A DNA stretch of 64,000 nucleotides. It comes from Candidatus Rokuibacteriota bacterium (GTDB taxonomy: Bacteria; Methylomirabilota; Methylomirabilia; Rokubacteriales; CSP1-6). The notes below the pieces were generated by a model. The model saw only the letters and a list, made by a program, of their open reading frames with translations. It made no database searches and was not told where the DNA came from. The DNA lies in the NCBI GenBank assembly GCA_016866775.1, contig VGLJ01000001.1, positions 1-64,000 of the forward strand. Reading direction: 5' to 3'. Of the stretch, positions 43,031 to 51,801 are shown in pieces. Numbering within the stretch: position 1 is the first letter of the stretch; each line of letters opens with the position of its first letter. The translations under genes were made by a program, and so were the position numbers.

Positions 43031-44211
43031 GGCCGAACCTCGCGGCCGAGATACTCCACGGCCGCCTGCACGCCGCCGCGGCCGTGCGGGATGCCGAGCG
43101 CGGCGAGCGCCATCTCGATCGCGCCGAGGACGCCGAGGGCCACGGGCGCGTTGACGTGGCCCATGTGCGCGATGCGGAACGCACGGCCCTGGAGCTCACC
43201 GATCCCCCGCCCGAGGACCACCCCGCACTTCTCGCGGCAGTAGTCGCTGAGCGGCGCGGGATCGCGGCCCTGCGTCAAGACGGTCGTGACGGAGTTCGCG
43301 CGCTCTTCCGGACGCGTGACGTTGAACGCGACCACGTCGCCTTCCGCCCATCGCGCCACGGCCTGGCGCGTCGCCTCGGCGAGCAGCGCGTGACGGCGCG
43401 CCGCCGCGTCGAGCCCTTCTTCCAGCAGCAGGTCGAGCGCCTTGCGCAAGCCGAACAGCAGATGCTCGGGCGGCGTGCCGCCGTACTTCTGGTAGTGCGC
43501 CTCGCCGTTCCGGAACGTCCAGTCCCAGTACCGCGTGCGAAGGTCGGCCTTCTGGTGCGCGGCGTGGGCACGCTCGTTGGCGGCGACGAACGCGAGGCCG
43601 GGCGGCGTCATCAAGCCCTTCTGCGAGCCCGCCATCGCCACGTCGATGCCCCACGCGTCCATCTCGAACGGCATGCAGCCGAGCGACGCCACGCAGTCCA
43701 CCATCAGCAGCGCCGGGTGGCCGACGCTCTCGATCGCGCGGTGGATCGCCGGAAGGTCGTTGACGACGCCGGACGCGGTGTCGATCTGGACGACGAGGAC
43801 GGCCTTGATCTCGTGCGCCGTGTCGGCCGCCAGGCGCTGCGCGACCGCCGCGGGATCGACCGCGCGCCGCGCGTCGCCCTTCAGCACGTCGACCTTCACG
43901 CCCATGATCCGCGCCATCTCGCCCCACCCGAGCGCGAACAGTCCGCTCTCGAGCACCAGCACGGTCTCGCCGCGCGAGAGCACGTTGGTGAGCGCGGCCT
44001 CCCAGCCCCCGTGGCCGTTCGCGGCATAGACGTACGTCTGCCCGCTGGTCCGGAAGATCTTCGGCAGATCCTCGAGCAGCGTGCGCGTGATGTCGATCAT
44101 GTCGCCCGCGTAGATGTCGATGGCCGGCCGGTGCATCGCGGCGAGCACGGCGTCGGGGATGTTGGTCGGCCCGGGAATGCTGAGGAACTGTCGACCTCTG
44201 GAGACTGTCAT
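43027..44211 (-). CDS. Alanine/serine-glyoxylate aminotransferase-like class V enzyme
   Basis: A 394-residue PLP enzyme. FLSIPGPTNIPDAVLAAM starts the serine- and alanine-glyoxylate aminotransferase family. YAANGHGGWEAALTNVL is the phosphate loop, LLMVDCVASLGCMPFEMDAWGIDV has the PLP-nitrogen Asp, and AGSQKGLMTPPGLAFV has the Schiff-base Lys. It is likely involved in glyoxylate/serine or similar transamination, or in pyruvate-linked catabolism. Its start is separated from the divergent NMT1-like gene by 17 bases. Confidence 0.88.
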   Translation of the reverse strand: MTVSRGRQFLSIPGPTNIPDAVLAAMHRPAIDIYAGDMIDITRTLLEDLPKIFRTSGQTYVYAANGHGGWEAALTNVLSRGETVLVLESGLFALGWGEMARIMGVKVDVLKGDARRAVDPAAVAQRLAADTAHEIKAVLVVQIDTASGVVNDLPAIHRAIESVGHPALLMVDCVASLGCMPFEMDAWGIDVAMAGSQKGLMTPPGLAFVAANERAHAAHQKADLRTRYWDWTFRNGEAHYQKYGGTPPEHLLFGLRKALDLLLEEGLDAAARRHALLAEATRQAVARWAEGDVVAFNVTRPEERANSVTTVLTQGRDPAPLSDYCREKCGVVLGRGIGELQGRAFRIAHMGHVNAPVALGVLGAIEMALAALGIPHGRGGVQAAVEYLGREVRP

Positions 44212-44228
44212 TGTGCCATTGTAAGCCG

Positions 44229-45155
44229 ATGCGAATCGCGACGCCGGATCTGGTGACCAACTCGTACTTCCCCGCCCTCGCCGCCGAGGAGCTCGGCCTC
44301 TTCCGTGAAGAAGGGCTCGACGCGCATGTCGAGCTGCTGCCGTCGCTCGACGCGGTCAACGCGCTGCGCGACGGCGCCGTCGATTTCGTGGCCGGCGGCG
44401 CGCACACGATGCTCCTCGCGTTTCCCCGGTGGAAGGGCGCGAAGCTCGTCGTCACGCTGTCGCAAGGAACGCCGTGGCTGCTGGTCTTGCGCTCCGACAT
44501 TCCGGCCCGGCGCGGCGAGATCGCCGCCGTGAAGGGACTGAAGATCGGCGCCGCGCCCGGACCCGACCGCGCGTTCCTCCGTCTGCTCGCCGAGGTGGGC
44601 ATCGATCCCAAGCGGGACGGCATCACGATCGGTCCCGTGCCCGGCGCGCTCGAGCCCGGCGCGTCGTTCGGCGTCGTCGCGGCCGACGCGCTCGAGCGGC
44701 GCTTCGTCGACGGCTTCTGGGCGAACGCGCTCGGCAGCGAGACCGCCGTGCGGCGGGGCGTGGGCAGGATCGTCGCCGACGTCCGCCGCGGCGACGGCCC
44801 GCCCGGCGCCGGCCAGTACACGTTCGCCGCGCTCGCGACGACGGACGCGCTGATCGCGCGCGAGCCCGACCGCGTGGCGGGAGCGGTGCGCGCGATCGTG
44901 CGCGCGCAGCGTGTGCTGCGGAGCGATCCCGCGCGCGCCACCGACGTCGGCCGCCTGCGCTTCCCGCCGGCGAGCGCCGAGATCATCGCGGCCATCGTGG
45001 AGCGCGACCTGCCGTTCTACGACCCTGCCGTCGCCGAGCCCGCCGTGACGGCGATGCATCGCTTCGCGCAGGCGATCGGCATGCTGGCGGCGCCCGTCGC
45101 CTACAATGACGTCGTCGCGACGCGATTTCGCAGCCTCTGGGAGGCCCGCGCATGA
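44229..45155 (+). CDS. NMT1/NrtA-like ABC substrate-binding protein without signal peptide
   Basis: A 308-residue periplasmic-binding-protein-like (type II) fold. MRIATPDLVTNSYFPALAAEELGLFREEGLDAHVELLPS is the usual first lobe and GAVDFVAGGAHTMLLAFP the ligand cleft. No signal peptide or lipobox is present at ATG 44229, nor with the upstream ATG 44211, which adds 6 residues. This is unusual for a transporter component. No permease or ATPase is adjacent. It may be a cytoplasmic binding or THI5-like enzyme, or its leader was lost. It overlaps the next gene by four bases. Confidence 0.78.
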   Translation: MRIATPDLVTNSYFPALAAEELGLFREEGLDAHVELLPSLDAVNALRDGAVDFVAGGAHTMLLAFPRWKGAKLVVTLSQGTPWLLVLRSDIPARRGEIAAVKGLKIGAAPGPDRAFLRLLAEVGIDPKRDGITIGPVPGALEPGASFGVVAADALERRFVDGFWANALGSETAVRRGVGRIVADVRRGDGPPGAGQYTFAALATTDALIAREPDRVAGAVRAIVRAQRVLRSDPARATDVGRLRFPPASAEIIAAIVERDLPFYDPAVAEPAVTAMHRFAQAIGMLAAPVAYNDVVATRFRSLWEARA

Positions 45156-46684
45156 CCCGTCCCCGCGCTGTGTCGACGGCGGTGGTCGTTCTGCTCCTTC
45201 TTGCCGCGGCCGCGCCCGCGGTGGCCGCGCCCGAAGGCCAGGTGACGTGGGGCATTCACATCTCGCTCGCGCCCACGTGGTTCGATCCCGCGGAGACCAC
45301 GGGGATCGTCACGCCGTTCATGCTGCTGTACGCGATCCACGACGCGATGGTGAAGCCGCTGCCGGGCAACCCGCTGTCGCCGAGCCTCGCCGAATCGTGG
45401 ACGGTCGCGCCCGACGGGCTCACGTACGACTTCGTCCTGCGCAAGGGCCCGCGCTTCCACACCGGCGATCCGGTGACGTCCGACGACGTGAAGTTCTCGT
45501 TCGAGCGCTACCGGGGCGCGGCGAGCAAGCAGTTCAAGGAGCGCGTCACGGCGGTCGAGACGCCGGATCCGGGGCGCGTCCGCTTCCGCCTCAAGCAGCC
45601 GTGGCCGGACTTCCTCACGTTCTATTCGAGCGCGACGGGCGCCGGCTGGATTGTGCCGAAGAAGTACGTGGAGAAGGTCGGCGACGAAGGATTCAAGAAG
45701 CATCCGATGGGCGCCGGCCCGTACAGGTTCGTCTCGTACACGCCGGGCGTGGAGCTCGTGCTCGAGGCCGTCGACCGGTACTGGCGGAAAACGCCGCACG
45801 TGAAGCGGCTCGTGTTCAAGGCGATCCCCGACCCGTCCACGCGCTTCGCCGCGCTCAAGCGTGGAGAGATCGACGTGAGCTACTGGATGACGGCGTCGCT
45901 CGGTGAAGAGCTGCGCCGCACGCAGGGCCTCACGCTCAAGCCCGCCACCGCGAACAACACGTACTGGGTCTACTTCGTCGACCAGTGGGACCCGAAATCG
46001 CCGTGGCACGACCGGCGCGTCCGGCTCGCCGCCAACCACGCCATCGACCGCGCGGGCATCAACCAGGCCGAGACGCTCGGCGCGTCGCGGATGACATACA
46101 GCCTGATCCCCGGGCACTTCGAGTTCTTCTGGCAGCCGCCGGTCATCGCCCACGATCGCGCCCGGGCGAAGCAGCTCCTCGCCGAAGCCGGGTATCCCAA
46201 CGGCTTCGACGCCGGCGATTTCACCTGCGACGCCGTGCACGCAGGCATCGCGGAGCCGATCGCCAACGACCTCCAGGCGGCCGGCATCCGCGTGAAGCTC
46301 CGCCCGCTCGAGCGCGCGGCCTACAACAAGGGCCAGGTCGAGAAGAAGTTCAAGAACCTCGTGCTGAGCGCGAGCGCGGCGTTCGGCAACGCGGCGACCC
46401 GGACCGAGGCCTTCGTGGCCGCCGGCGGCACGTACGTGTACGGCAGCTATCCCGACATCGACGGGCTCTTCCGCGAGCAGGCGGCCGAGCTCGATCGCAA
46501 GAAGCGCGAGGCGACGCTCCATCGGATCCAGCAGCTCGTCCACGAGAAGGCGATGTTCGCGCCGATCTTCAACCTCGCGGCGATGGGCGGCTACGGGCCG
46601 AAGCTGGAGGAGTCCGGGCTCGGGCTCATCACCGGCTTTCCCTTCTCGGGTCCCTACGAGGACGTGAAGCTCAAAGACCGGTGA
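45152..46684 (+). CDS. Family-5 (peptide/nickel-type) ABC substrate-binding protein
   Basis: A 510-residue secreted solute-binding protein. The signal peptide is AVVVLLLLAAAAPAVAA (cleavage near residue 29). VTWGIHISLAPTWFDPAETTG, LAESWTVAPDGLTYDFVLRKGPRFHTGDPVTSDDVKFSFERY and GAGPYRFVSYTPG are standard SBP_bac_5 landmarks. It would bind a peptide-, opine- or similar-sized ligand outside the membrane. It has ATGA overlap with the NMT1-like gene. No permease gene follows, so it is an orphan SBP here. Its end overlaps the convergent cysteine desulfurase by 31 bases. Confidence 0.88.
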   Translation: MTRPRAVSTAVVVLLLLAAAAPAVAAPEGQVTWGIHISLAPTWFDPAETTGIVTPFMLLYAIHDAMVKPLPGNPLSPSLAESWTVAPDGLTYDFVLRKGPRFHTGDPVTSDDVKFSFERYRGAASKQFKERVTAVETPDPGRVRFRLKQPWPDFLTFYSSATGAGWIVPKKYVEKVGDEGFKKHPMGAGPYRFVSYTPGVELVLEAVDRYWRKTPHVKRLVFKAIPDPSTRFAALKRGEIDVSYWMTASLGEELRRTQGLTLKPATANNTYWVYFVDQWDPKSPWHDRRVRLAANHAIDRAGINQAETLGASRMTYSLIPGHFEFFWQPPVIAHDRARAKQLLAEAGYPNGFDAGDFTCDAVHAGIAEPIANDLQAAGIRVKLRPLERAAYNKGQVEKKFKNLVLSASAAFGNAATRTEAFVAAGGTYVYGSYPDIDGLFREQAAELDRKKREATLHRIQQLVHEKAMFAPIFNLAAMGGYGPKLEESGLGLITGFPFSGPYEDVKLKDR

Positions 46685-47832
46685 TCCCGACGCAGGCGAT
46701 CGACGACCGAGGGCAGGAGCTCGAGGACATGGTCGACCTCGGCTCGAGTCGTCGGCGCCCCGAGGCTCAGACGGACCGCGGTGTGGGCGATCTCGGGACT
46801 CCGGCCGATCGCCAGAAGCACGTGGGACGGATCCTGGGAGCCGGCGTGACAGGCTGATCCGCTCGACGCGTAGACGTCTTCTCGTTCCAGCTCGAGCAGG
46901 ATGGTCTCGCCTTGCACGTCGCGGAAGCAAAAGTTGGCGTTGGTTGGCAGGCGACGCTCCCGGTCGCCGTTGAGGAGCGCGCCGGGCACCGTCGCCTCGA
47001 TGCCTTCGACCAGACGATCACGCAGCACGGCCAGGCGCGCGCAGGTCTCGGGGCGGTGCGCCTCGACCAGCTCGAGCGCGGCGCCACAGGCGACGATGCC
47101 GGCCACGTTCTCGGTGCCCGCCCGTCGCTGCCGTTCCTGATCTCCCCCGTGAATCAAGGGCGCGAGCGCAGTGCCGCGCCGGACATAGAGGATGCCGACG
47201 CCCTTCGGGGCGTAGAACTTGTGGGCGGAGAGCGAGAGCAGATCGACGCCGAGGCGGTCGACGTCGAGATCGAGAAACCCGGCCGCCTGCACGGCATCGG
47301 TGTGCATCAAGGCCCCACGGTCCCTGACGAGCCGCGCGATGTCGGCGATGGGCTGGAGGGTCCCGATCTCGTTGTTCGCGAGCATGACGCTCACGAGGAA
47401 CGTGTCGGGCCGGAGGGCCGCCCCGACGGCGGCAGGGTCGACGATCCCCTGCTCGCCGACGGGCACATAGGTCACGTCCACGCCGAAGTGTTCCTGAAGA
47501 TCGCGGGCCGCGCCCAGGATGGCGCTGTGCTCGATCGTCGTGGTGACGAGGTGTCGCTTGCCCCGCCGGGCCAGCGCCGCGCCCTTGAGCGCGAGGTTAT
47601 CGCTTTCGGAGCCCCCGCTGGTGAAAACGACCTCGTCGTCGTGGCAGCCGAGCGCTCCGGCCGCCTGAGCCCGTGCCCGCTCGACCGCCGCGGCGGCGCG
47701 CCGGCCGGGCGGAGAGAGGCTCGAGGGATTGCCGAACTCGAGCTGCAGGTACGGCTCCATGGCCCGGCGCACGAGCGGATGCACCGGAGTGGTCGACGCG
47801 TAGTCGAGGTAGATCGGCCGGTGCGGAGTCAT
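46654..47832 (-). CDS. Cysteine desulfurase (NifS/IscS-like)
   Basis: A 392-residue PLP enzyme. IYLDYASTTPVHPLV at the start, VVFTSGGSESDNLALKG, the IEHSAI His, LLSLSAHKFYAPKGVGILYVRRG (Schiff-base Lys) and ASSGSACHAGSQDPSHVL (persulfide Cys) are all present. It lies 13 bases downstream of nadC on the same strand. Cysteine desulfurases supply sulfur for the [4Fe-4S] cluster of NadA, so its place in an NAD operon is reasonable and known in some bacteria. No IscU/SufU scaffold is next to it. Confidence 0.9.
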   Translation of the reverse strand: MTPHRPIYLDYASTTPVHPLVRRAMEPYLQLEFGNPSSLSPPGRRAAAAVERARAQAAGALGCHDDEVVFTSGGSESDNLALKGAALARRGKRHLVTTTIEHSAILGAARDLQEHFGVDVTYVPVGEQGIVDPAAVGAALRPDTFLVSVMLANNEIGTLQPIADIARLVRDRGALMHTDAVQAAGFLDLDVDRLGVDLLSLSAHKFYAPKGVGILYVRRGTALAPLIHGGDQERQRRAGTENVAGIVACGAALELVEAHRPETCARLAVLRDRLVEGIEATVPGALLNGDRERRLPTNANFCFRDVQGETILLELEREDVYASSGSACHAGSQDPSHVLLAIGRSPEIAHTAVRLSLGAPTTRAEVDHVLELLPSVVDRLRRDHRSLSFTSS

Positions 47833-47845
47833 CGCGTGAGCGTCC

Positions 47846-48730
47846 TCACTCGACGTCGATCTCGAGACTGAGGTCGAGGGCTTTCGCCGAGTGTGTCAGC
47901 GCGCCGGACGAGATCAGATCCACGCCGGTCTCGGCCCGCTCGCGCACCGTCTCGAGGCTGACCGTCCCCGAGCACTCGGTGAGCGCTCGCCCGCCGATCC
48001 GCCGGACGGCTTCGCGCATGTCCGCGTTGGACATGTTGTCGAGGAGGACGACGTCCGCGCCGCCGGCGAGCGCGGCGTCGATCTGGTCGAGCGTGGTCAC
48101 CTCCACCTCGACCGTCATCGTGTGCGGGATGCGCTGCTTCATCGAGCGGATGGCGGCGGCGAGATCGAGGCCCCGCGCGCGCAGCGCCGCGAGGTGGTTG
48201 TCCTTGAGGAGCACGCCGTCGGACAGATTGAAGCGATGGTTGTATCCGCCGCCGACTCGCACCGCGTACTTCTCCAGCAGCCGCAACCCCGGCGACGTCT
48301 TCCGTGTGTCGATCAGCTTGGTCGGGAGCCCCTGGAGACGAGCGACGAACGCGGCGGTCATGGTGGCGATCCCGCTCAGGCGCTGCACGAAGTTCAAGGC
48401 CGTGCGCTCGGCGGTGAGCAGCGCGCGCGTCGGTCCCTCGAGACGCGCGGCGACGGCGCCGCGCTTGATCGTCGCGCCGTCCGGCAGCAGGAGGTCGACG
48501 GTGGTGGCCGCGCTCACCAGCGCGAACGTCTCCGCGAACACGCGGCCGCCGCAGAGGACCCCCTCCGTCTTCGCGAGCAGCACGCCGCGCGACCACTGAT
48601 CGGCCGGCACGCTGTTGTCGGTCGTCACGTCGCCCCAGCTCACGTCTTCGTCGAGCGCCCGCTGGATGATCGTGTGCACGTGCCGGAGCGGCGGGTGGAC
48701 GTGCTCCCGCTCGGTCATGAGCCCGTTCAT
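47846..48730 (-). CDS. nadC: Nicotinate-nucleotide pyrophosphorylase (carboxylating)
   Basis: A 294-residue quinolinate phosphoribosyltransferase: quinolinate + PRPP to nicotinate mononucleotide + CO2 + PPi. Canonical motifs are EDVSWGDVTTD, TAERTALNFVQRLSGIAT, IDTRKTSPGLRLLEKYAV (PRPP and quinolinate contacts), GGGYNHRFNLSDGVLLKDNH and VEVEVTTLDQ. ATG 48730 overlaps the nadA stop by four bases; ATG 48718 is an alternative. The longer track ORF (to 49189) reads through the nadA gene and is not real. Confidence 0.95.
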   Translation of the reverse strand: MNGLMTEREHVHPPLRHVHTIIQRALDEDVSWGDVTTDNSVPADQWSRGVLLAKTEGVLCGGRVFAETFALVSAATTVDLLLPDGATIKRGAVAARLEGPTRALLTAERTALNFVQRLSGIATMTAAFVARLQGLPTKLIDTRKTSPGLRLLEKYAVRVGGGYNHRFNLSDGVLLKDNHLAALRARGLDLAAAIRSMKQRIPHTMTVEVEVTTLDQIDAALAGGADVVLLDNMSNADMREAVRRIGGRALTECSGTVSLETVRERAETGVDLISSGALTHSAKALDLSLEIDVE

Positions 48731-50022
48731 GAAGCCACCTCCGTTGCGATACGAGGCTGCGTGGCGTGGCCGGGAAGCGAAAGCATGCGGTCGAGCGCGA
48801 CTTTCGCCGCCGCCTTCACCCGATCGGAGACGATGATCTCGTTCAGCACGTGGCCTTCGACGAGCGCCTCCAGCACCCATGCGAGATACGCCGGGTGGAT
48901 GCGGTACATGGTCGAGCAGGGACAGATCACCGGATCGAGGCAGAAGATCAGCTTGTCCGGGTGATCGGCGGCGAGCCGGTTCACCATGTTGATCTCGGTG
49001 CCGACCGCCCACCGGCTCCCGGGCGGCGCCGACGAGATCGTCTCGAGGATCAACTCCGTGGACCCGTCGATATCCGCCGCCGCGACGACCTCGCGCCGGC
49101 ACTCCGGGTGGACGATGACGCGGATCCCGGGATGATTGCGCCGCGCCTCGGCGACCTGCGCCACCGTGAAGCGCGCGTGCACCGAGCACCAGCCGCGCCA
49201 GAGGATCAGGCGGGCCCGGCGCAGCGCATCGGCGGAGTTGCCGCCCAGCGGCCGGCGGGGATCCCAGACGACCATCGCGTCGTCCGGGATGCCGAGCTTC
49301 ACGCCGGTGTTGCGCCCCAGGTGCTCGTCAGGGAAGAAGAGCACGCGCTCGCCGCGGGCGAAGGCCCACTGCACCACTCGCGTCGCGTTGGACGAGGTGC
49401 AGACCACGCCGCCCCGCTCGCCACAGAACGCCTTGAGCGCCGCCGAGGAGTTCATGTACGTGACGGGAATGACGTCGGACACGAGCGCCTCGGCGAGCTG
49501 CGTCCAGCACAACGCGACCTGCGCCGCGTCGGCCATGTCGGCCATCGAGCAGCCGGCAGCGAGGTTCGGCAGGATCACGCGCTGGCGATCGGCCGCGAGG
49601 ATATCGGCGCTCTCGGCCATGAAGTGCACGCCGCAGAACACGATGGAGTCCGCTTCCGTGCGCGCCGCGGCCTGCTGCGAGAGCTTGAAGGAGTCTCCGC
49701 GGAAGTCGGCCCAGCGGATGATCTCGTCACGCTGGTAGTGGTGGCCGAGGATCACCAGCCGCGAGCCGAGCGTTGCCTTCGCGGCGCCGATGCGGTCCGC
49801 GAGCTCCGCCTCCGACATCTGACGGTAGCGTTCGGGGATCTCCGTTTGCACCGGAGCCGCCGGAGGGATCGCGTCCCACTGACTGGCTCCCGCCCCGTAG
49901 CGCGGTGCCCGCGACTCTCCCGATCGAGCGTCGTACGCCCAGGGATCCCACGTCAGCTCGCTCGTGCACAAGTCGCGAGCCGGTGTCGCCTTGATTCGTG
50001 CCACGACTGAACGCTCGCTCAT
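48727..50022 (-). CDS. nadA: Quinolinate synthase A
   Basis: A 431-residue NadA: iminoaspartate + dihydroxyacetone phosphate to quinolinate. LVILGHHYQRDEI is the first domain signature. The three expected [4Fe-4S] cysteines are present in AAGCSMADMA, GGVVCTSSNA and LDPVICPCSTMYRIHP; further repeats are NSSAALKAFCG and PGIRVIVHPECRREV. It has a long N-terminal extension (about 70 residues), as in long-form NadA. It is first in the nadA-nadC-cysteine desulfurase unit, 80 bases after the NrtR-like gene on the same strand. No nadB is in the window. Confidence 0.95.
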   Translation of the reverse strand: MSERSVVARIKATPARDLCTSELTWDPWAYDARSGESRAPRYGAGASQWDAIPPAAPVQTEIPERYRQMSEAELADRIGAAKATLGSRLVILGHHYQRDEIIRWADFRGDSFKLSQQAAARTEADSIVFCGVHFMAESADILAADRQRVILPNLAAGCSMADMADAAQVALCWTQLAEALVSDVIPVTYMNSSAALKAFCGERGGVVCTSSNATRVVQWAFARGERVLFFPDEHLGRNTGVKLGIPDDAMVVWDPRRPLGGNSADALRRARLILWRGWCSVHARFTVAQVAEARRNHPGIRVIVHPECRREVVAAADIDGSTELILETISSAPPGSRWAVGTEINMVNRLAADHPDKLIFCLDPVICPCSTMYRIHPAYLAWVLEALVEGHVLNEIIVSDRVKAAAKVALDRMLSLPGHATQPRIATEVAS

Positions 50023-50048
50023 CGGACGTTCCTCCGCCTGCAGTTAGG

Positions 50049-50056
50049 GTCTAGAC
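50049..50056. promoter_or_regulatory. Candidate operator palindrome upstream of nadA
   Basis: The palindrome GTCTAGAC sits in an AT-richer stretch (50040-50065) of the 80-base gap between the NrtR-like gene and nadA, about 27 bases before the nadA start. Its location would suit an operator or an internal promoter. The match to any known NrtR box is not established. Confidence 0.3.
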
Positions 50057-50102
50057 AACCTTTACTCGGCCGCGACATGTTGCTCGCATCCTCAGCCGGT
50101 CC

Positions 50103-50882
50103 TCAGCGCGCGTGAGAGGGGTGGGAGATCAGGCCCGCGGTGGCCCTGAGCGGCCTCCGCGGCCGCACGGTCTTGATGAAGGTCGTCGGATTCTTGGCAC
50201 AGCGATAGAGCGCCGGCGGGCGGTGCCGCCCGCCGACGACAACCTCTCCGGTCGGCACGATCGTCCCCGTCGCCTCGACGCGGCGACGGAAGTTCGTCGG
50301 GTCGATGCGGCGCCCCCGGATGACCTGGTAGACGGCGCGCAGCTGCGCCATCGTGAACGACGGCGGCAGGAACTGGAACGCCACGTGGGCGTACTCGACT
50401 TTGGCGCGCAACCGCTGCAGGCCGTAGTGCAGGATCTCGTCGTTGTCGAAGGCGAGCTCGGCCGGCACGGCGTCGACGGGGAACCACGCGGCTTCCATCG
50501 TCTTGCGTCCCGCGGAGATCTCGGCGTCGTCGGTGCGGACAAGCGCGTAGTACGCGACGACCGCGGCCTCGAGCTGGCGTGAGGCATCGCAGAGCTCGAA
50601 GGTGTAGAGCTGCTCGAGATAGGAAGCGCGCAGTGCGGTCTTCTCGGCGAGCTGTCGCCACGCCGCCTCGTCGAGCGCCTCGTGCCCCCAGAGCTTGCCG
50701 CCCGGGAGCGACCAGTGCCCCGCGAACGGCGGGACGCCACGCCGGACCAGGAGCACTTGCAGGCGCGGCCGGCCCGCGCCGTCGGGGCGGATGCTGAAGA
50801 TCACGACGGCGACGACCACCGACGCCTCGACGCCGGAGGGCCGAGAGACCTTCAGCGAAAGCCGGTCGCCTTCAGTCTTCAT
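50103..50882 (-). CDS. nrtR: NrtR-like Nudix-related transcriptional regulator
   Basis: A 259-residue protein with an N-terminal Nudix fold (SVVVAVVIFSI, LQVLLVRRGVPPFAGHWSLPGGKLW) and a C-terminal winged-helix-like part (PPSFTMAQLRAVYQVIRGRRIDPTNFRRRVEATGTIVPTGE) typical of NrtR. The Nudix box is degenerate: the expected REUxEExGU reads RQLAEKTAL, so hydrolysis is unlikely and ADP-ribose sensing is expected. Position immediately upstream of nadA supports control of NAD synthesis. It is possibly cotranscribed with nadA-nadC, giving feedback; whether the palindrome before nadA is its site is unproven. Confidence 0.85.
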   Translation of the reverse strand: MKTEGDRLSLKVSRPSGVEASVVVAVVIFSIRPDGAGRPRLQVLLVRRGVPPFAGHWSLPGGKLWGHEALDEAAWRQLAEKTALRASYLEQLYTFELCDASRQLEAAVVAYYALVRTDDAEISAGRKTMEAAWFPVDAVPAELAFDNDEILHYGLQRLRAKVEYAHVAFQFLPPSFTMAQLRAVYQVIRGRRIDPTNFRRRVEATGTIVPTGEVVVGGRHRPPALYRCAKNPTTFIKTVRPRRPLRATAGLISHPSHAR

Positions 50883-50955
50883 CGTTCTTGCTTAAGGTCG
50901 ATGGAACCATAACAAGGCCCGGGCGACTCCGCAAGCCCCTCCCTGCGGGTCGTCC

Positions 50956-51801
50956 TCACGTCTGCCGGCGCAGGCGCGGGTCGAGCAGGTCGCGGAGGCC
51001 GTCGCCGAGCAGGTTGATGCCGAGCACCGTGACGAGAATCGCGAGGCCCGGGAAGACCGCGATCCACCCGGCGACGGTCAGGTAGTCGCGGCCTTCGGCG
51101 AGCATGCGGCCCCACGTCGGCGTCGGCGGCGGCACGCCGAGGCCCAGGAACGACAGCGCGGACTCCATGAGGATCACGCGCGCGACCTCGAGCGTCCAGA
51201 TCACGAGAATCGGCGGCAGCACGTTCGGCAGCACGTGGCGGGCGACGATCCGGATGTCGTGCGCACCGAGCGCGCGCACGGCCTGCACGAACTCCCGCTC
51301 GCGCAGCGCGAGGCTCAGCCCGCGCAGCACGCGCGCGTAGATCATCCACGTGGTGATCGACATCACGATGACGAGGTTGCGCAGGCTCGGGCCGAGGATC
51401 GCCACCACCGCGAGCGCGAGCAGGATCAGCGGGAACGCGAGGTTCAGGTCCACGACCCGCATGATGATCGCGTCCACGCGCCCGCCGAGGTAGCCGGCGA
51501 CGAGTCCGGCCACCACGCCGACCATCGCGCCGAGCAGCGCGGCGAGCACGCTGATCGTCAGCGAGATCTGGGCGCCGTACACGAGACGCGAGTAGACGTC
51601 GCGCCCCAGGTGGTCGGTGCCGAGCGGGTGGCGCAGCGAGCCCTCGTCCCACCAGAACGGCGGTTTGAGGACGACGGTGAGGTCCTGATCGATCGGATCG
51701 GACGTCGCGAGCAACGGGGCGCCGAGCGCGGCCACGCAGACGAGCCCCACGATCACCGCACCGACCGTGACGAGCGGACTCTTGCCGGCGAGCGCGCGCA
51801 C
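50956..51801 (-). CDS. DppC-type ABC transporter permease
   Basis: A 281-residue inner-membrane permease starting at GTG 51801. An N-terminal membrane segment (LVTVGAVIVGLVCVAALGAPLL) is followed by HPLGTDHLGRDVYSRLVYGAQISL, the standard DppC/OppC start. REREFVQAVRALGAHDIRIVARHVLPNVLPPILV is the EAA loop that contacts the ATPase. Five to six membrane helices are expected. Its start overlaps the DppB-type stop by one base. No ATPase gene (DppD/DppF) follows. Confidence 0.92.
   Translation of the reverse strand: MRALAGKSPLVTVGAVIVGLVCVAALGAPLLATSDPIDQDLTVVLKPPFWWDEGSLRHPLGTDHLGRDVYSRLVYGAQISLTISVLAALLGAMVGVVAGLVAGYLGGRVDAIIMRVVDLNLAFPLILLALAVVAILGPSLRNLVIVMSITTWMIYARVLRGLSLALREREFVQAVRALGAHDIRIVARHVLPNVLPPILVIWTLEVARVILMESALSFLGLGVPPPTPTWGRMLAEGRDYLTVAGWIAVFPGLAILVTVLGINLLGDGLRDLLDPRLRRQT

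Noticed and set aside
46654-46684. 31-base overlap of convergent gene ends as an annotation error
   Set aside because: Both genes have full family C-termini and clear stops; short convergent overlaps occur at many junctions here.
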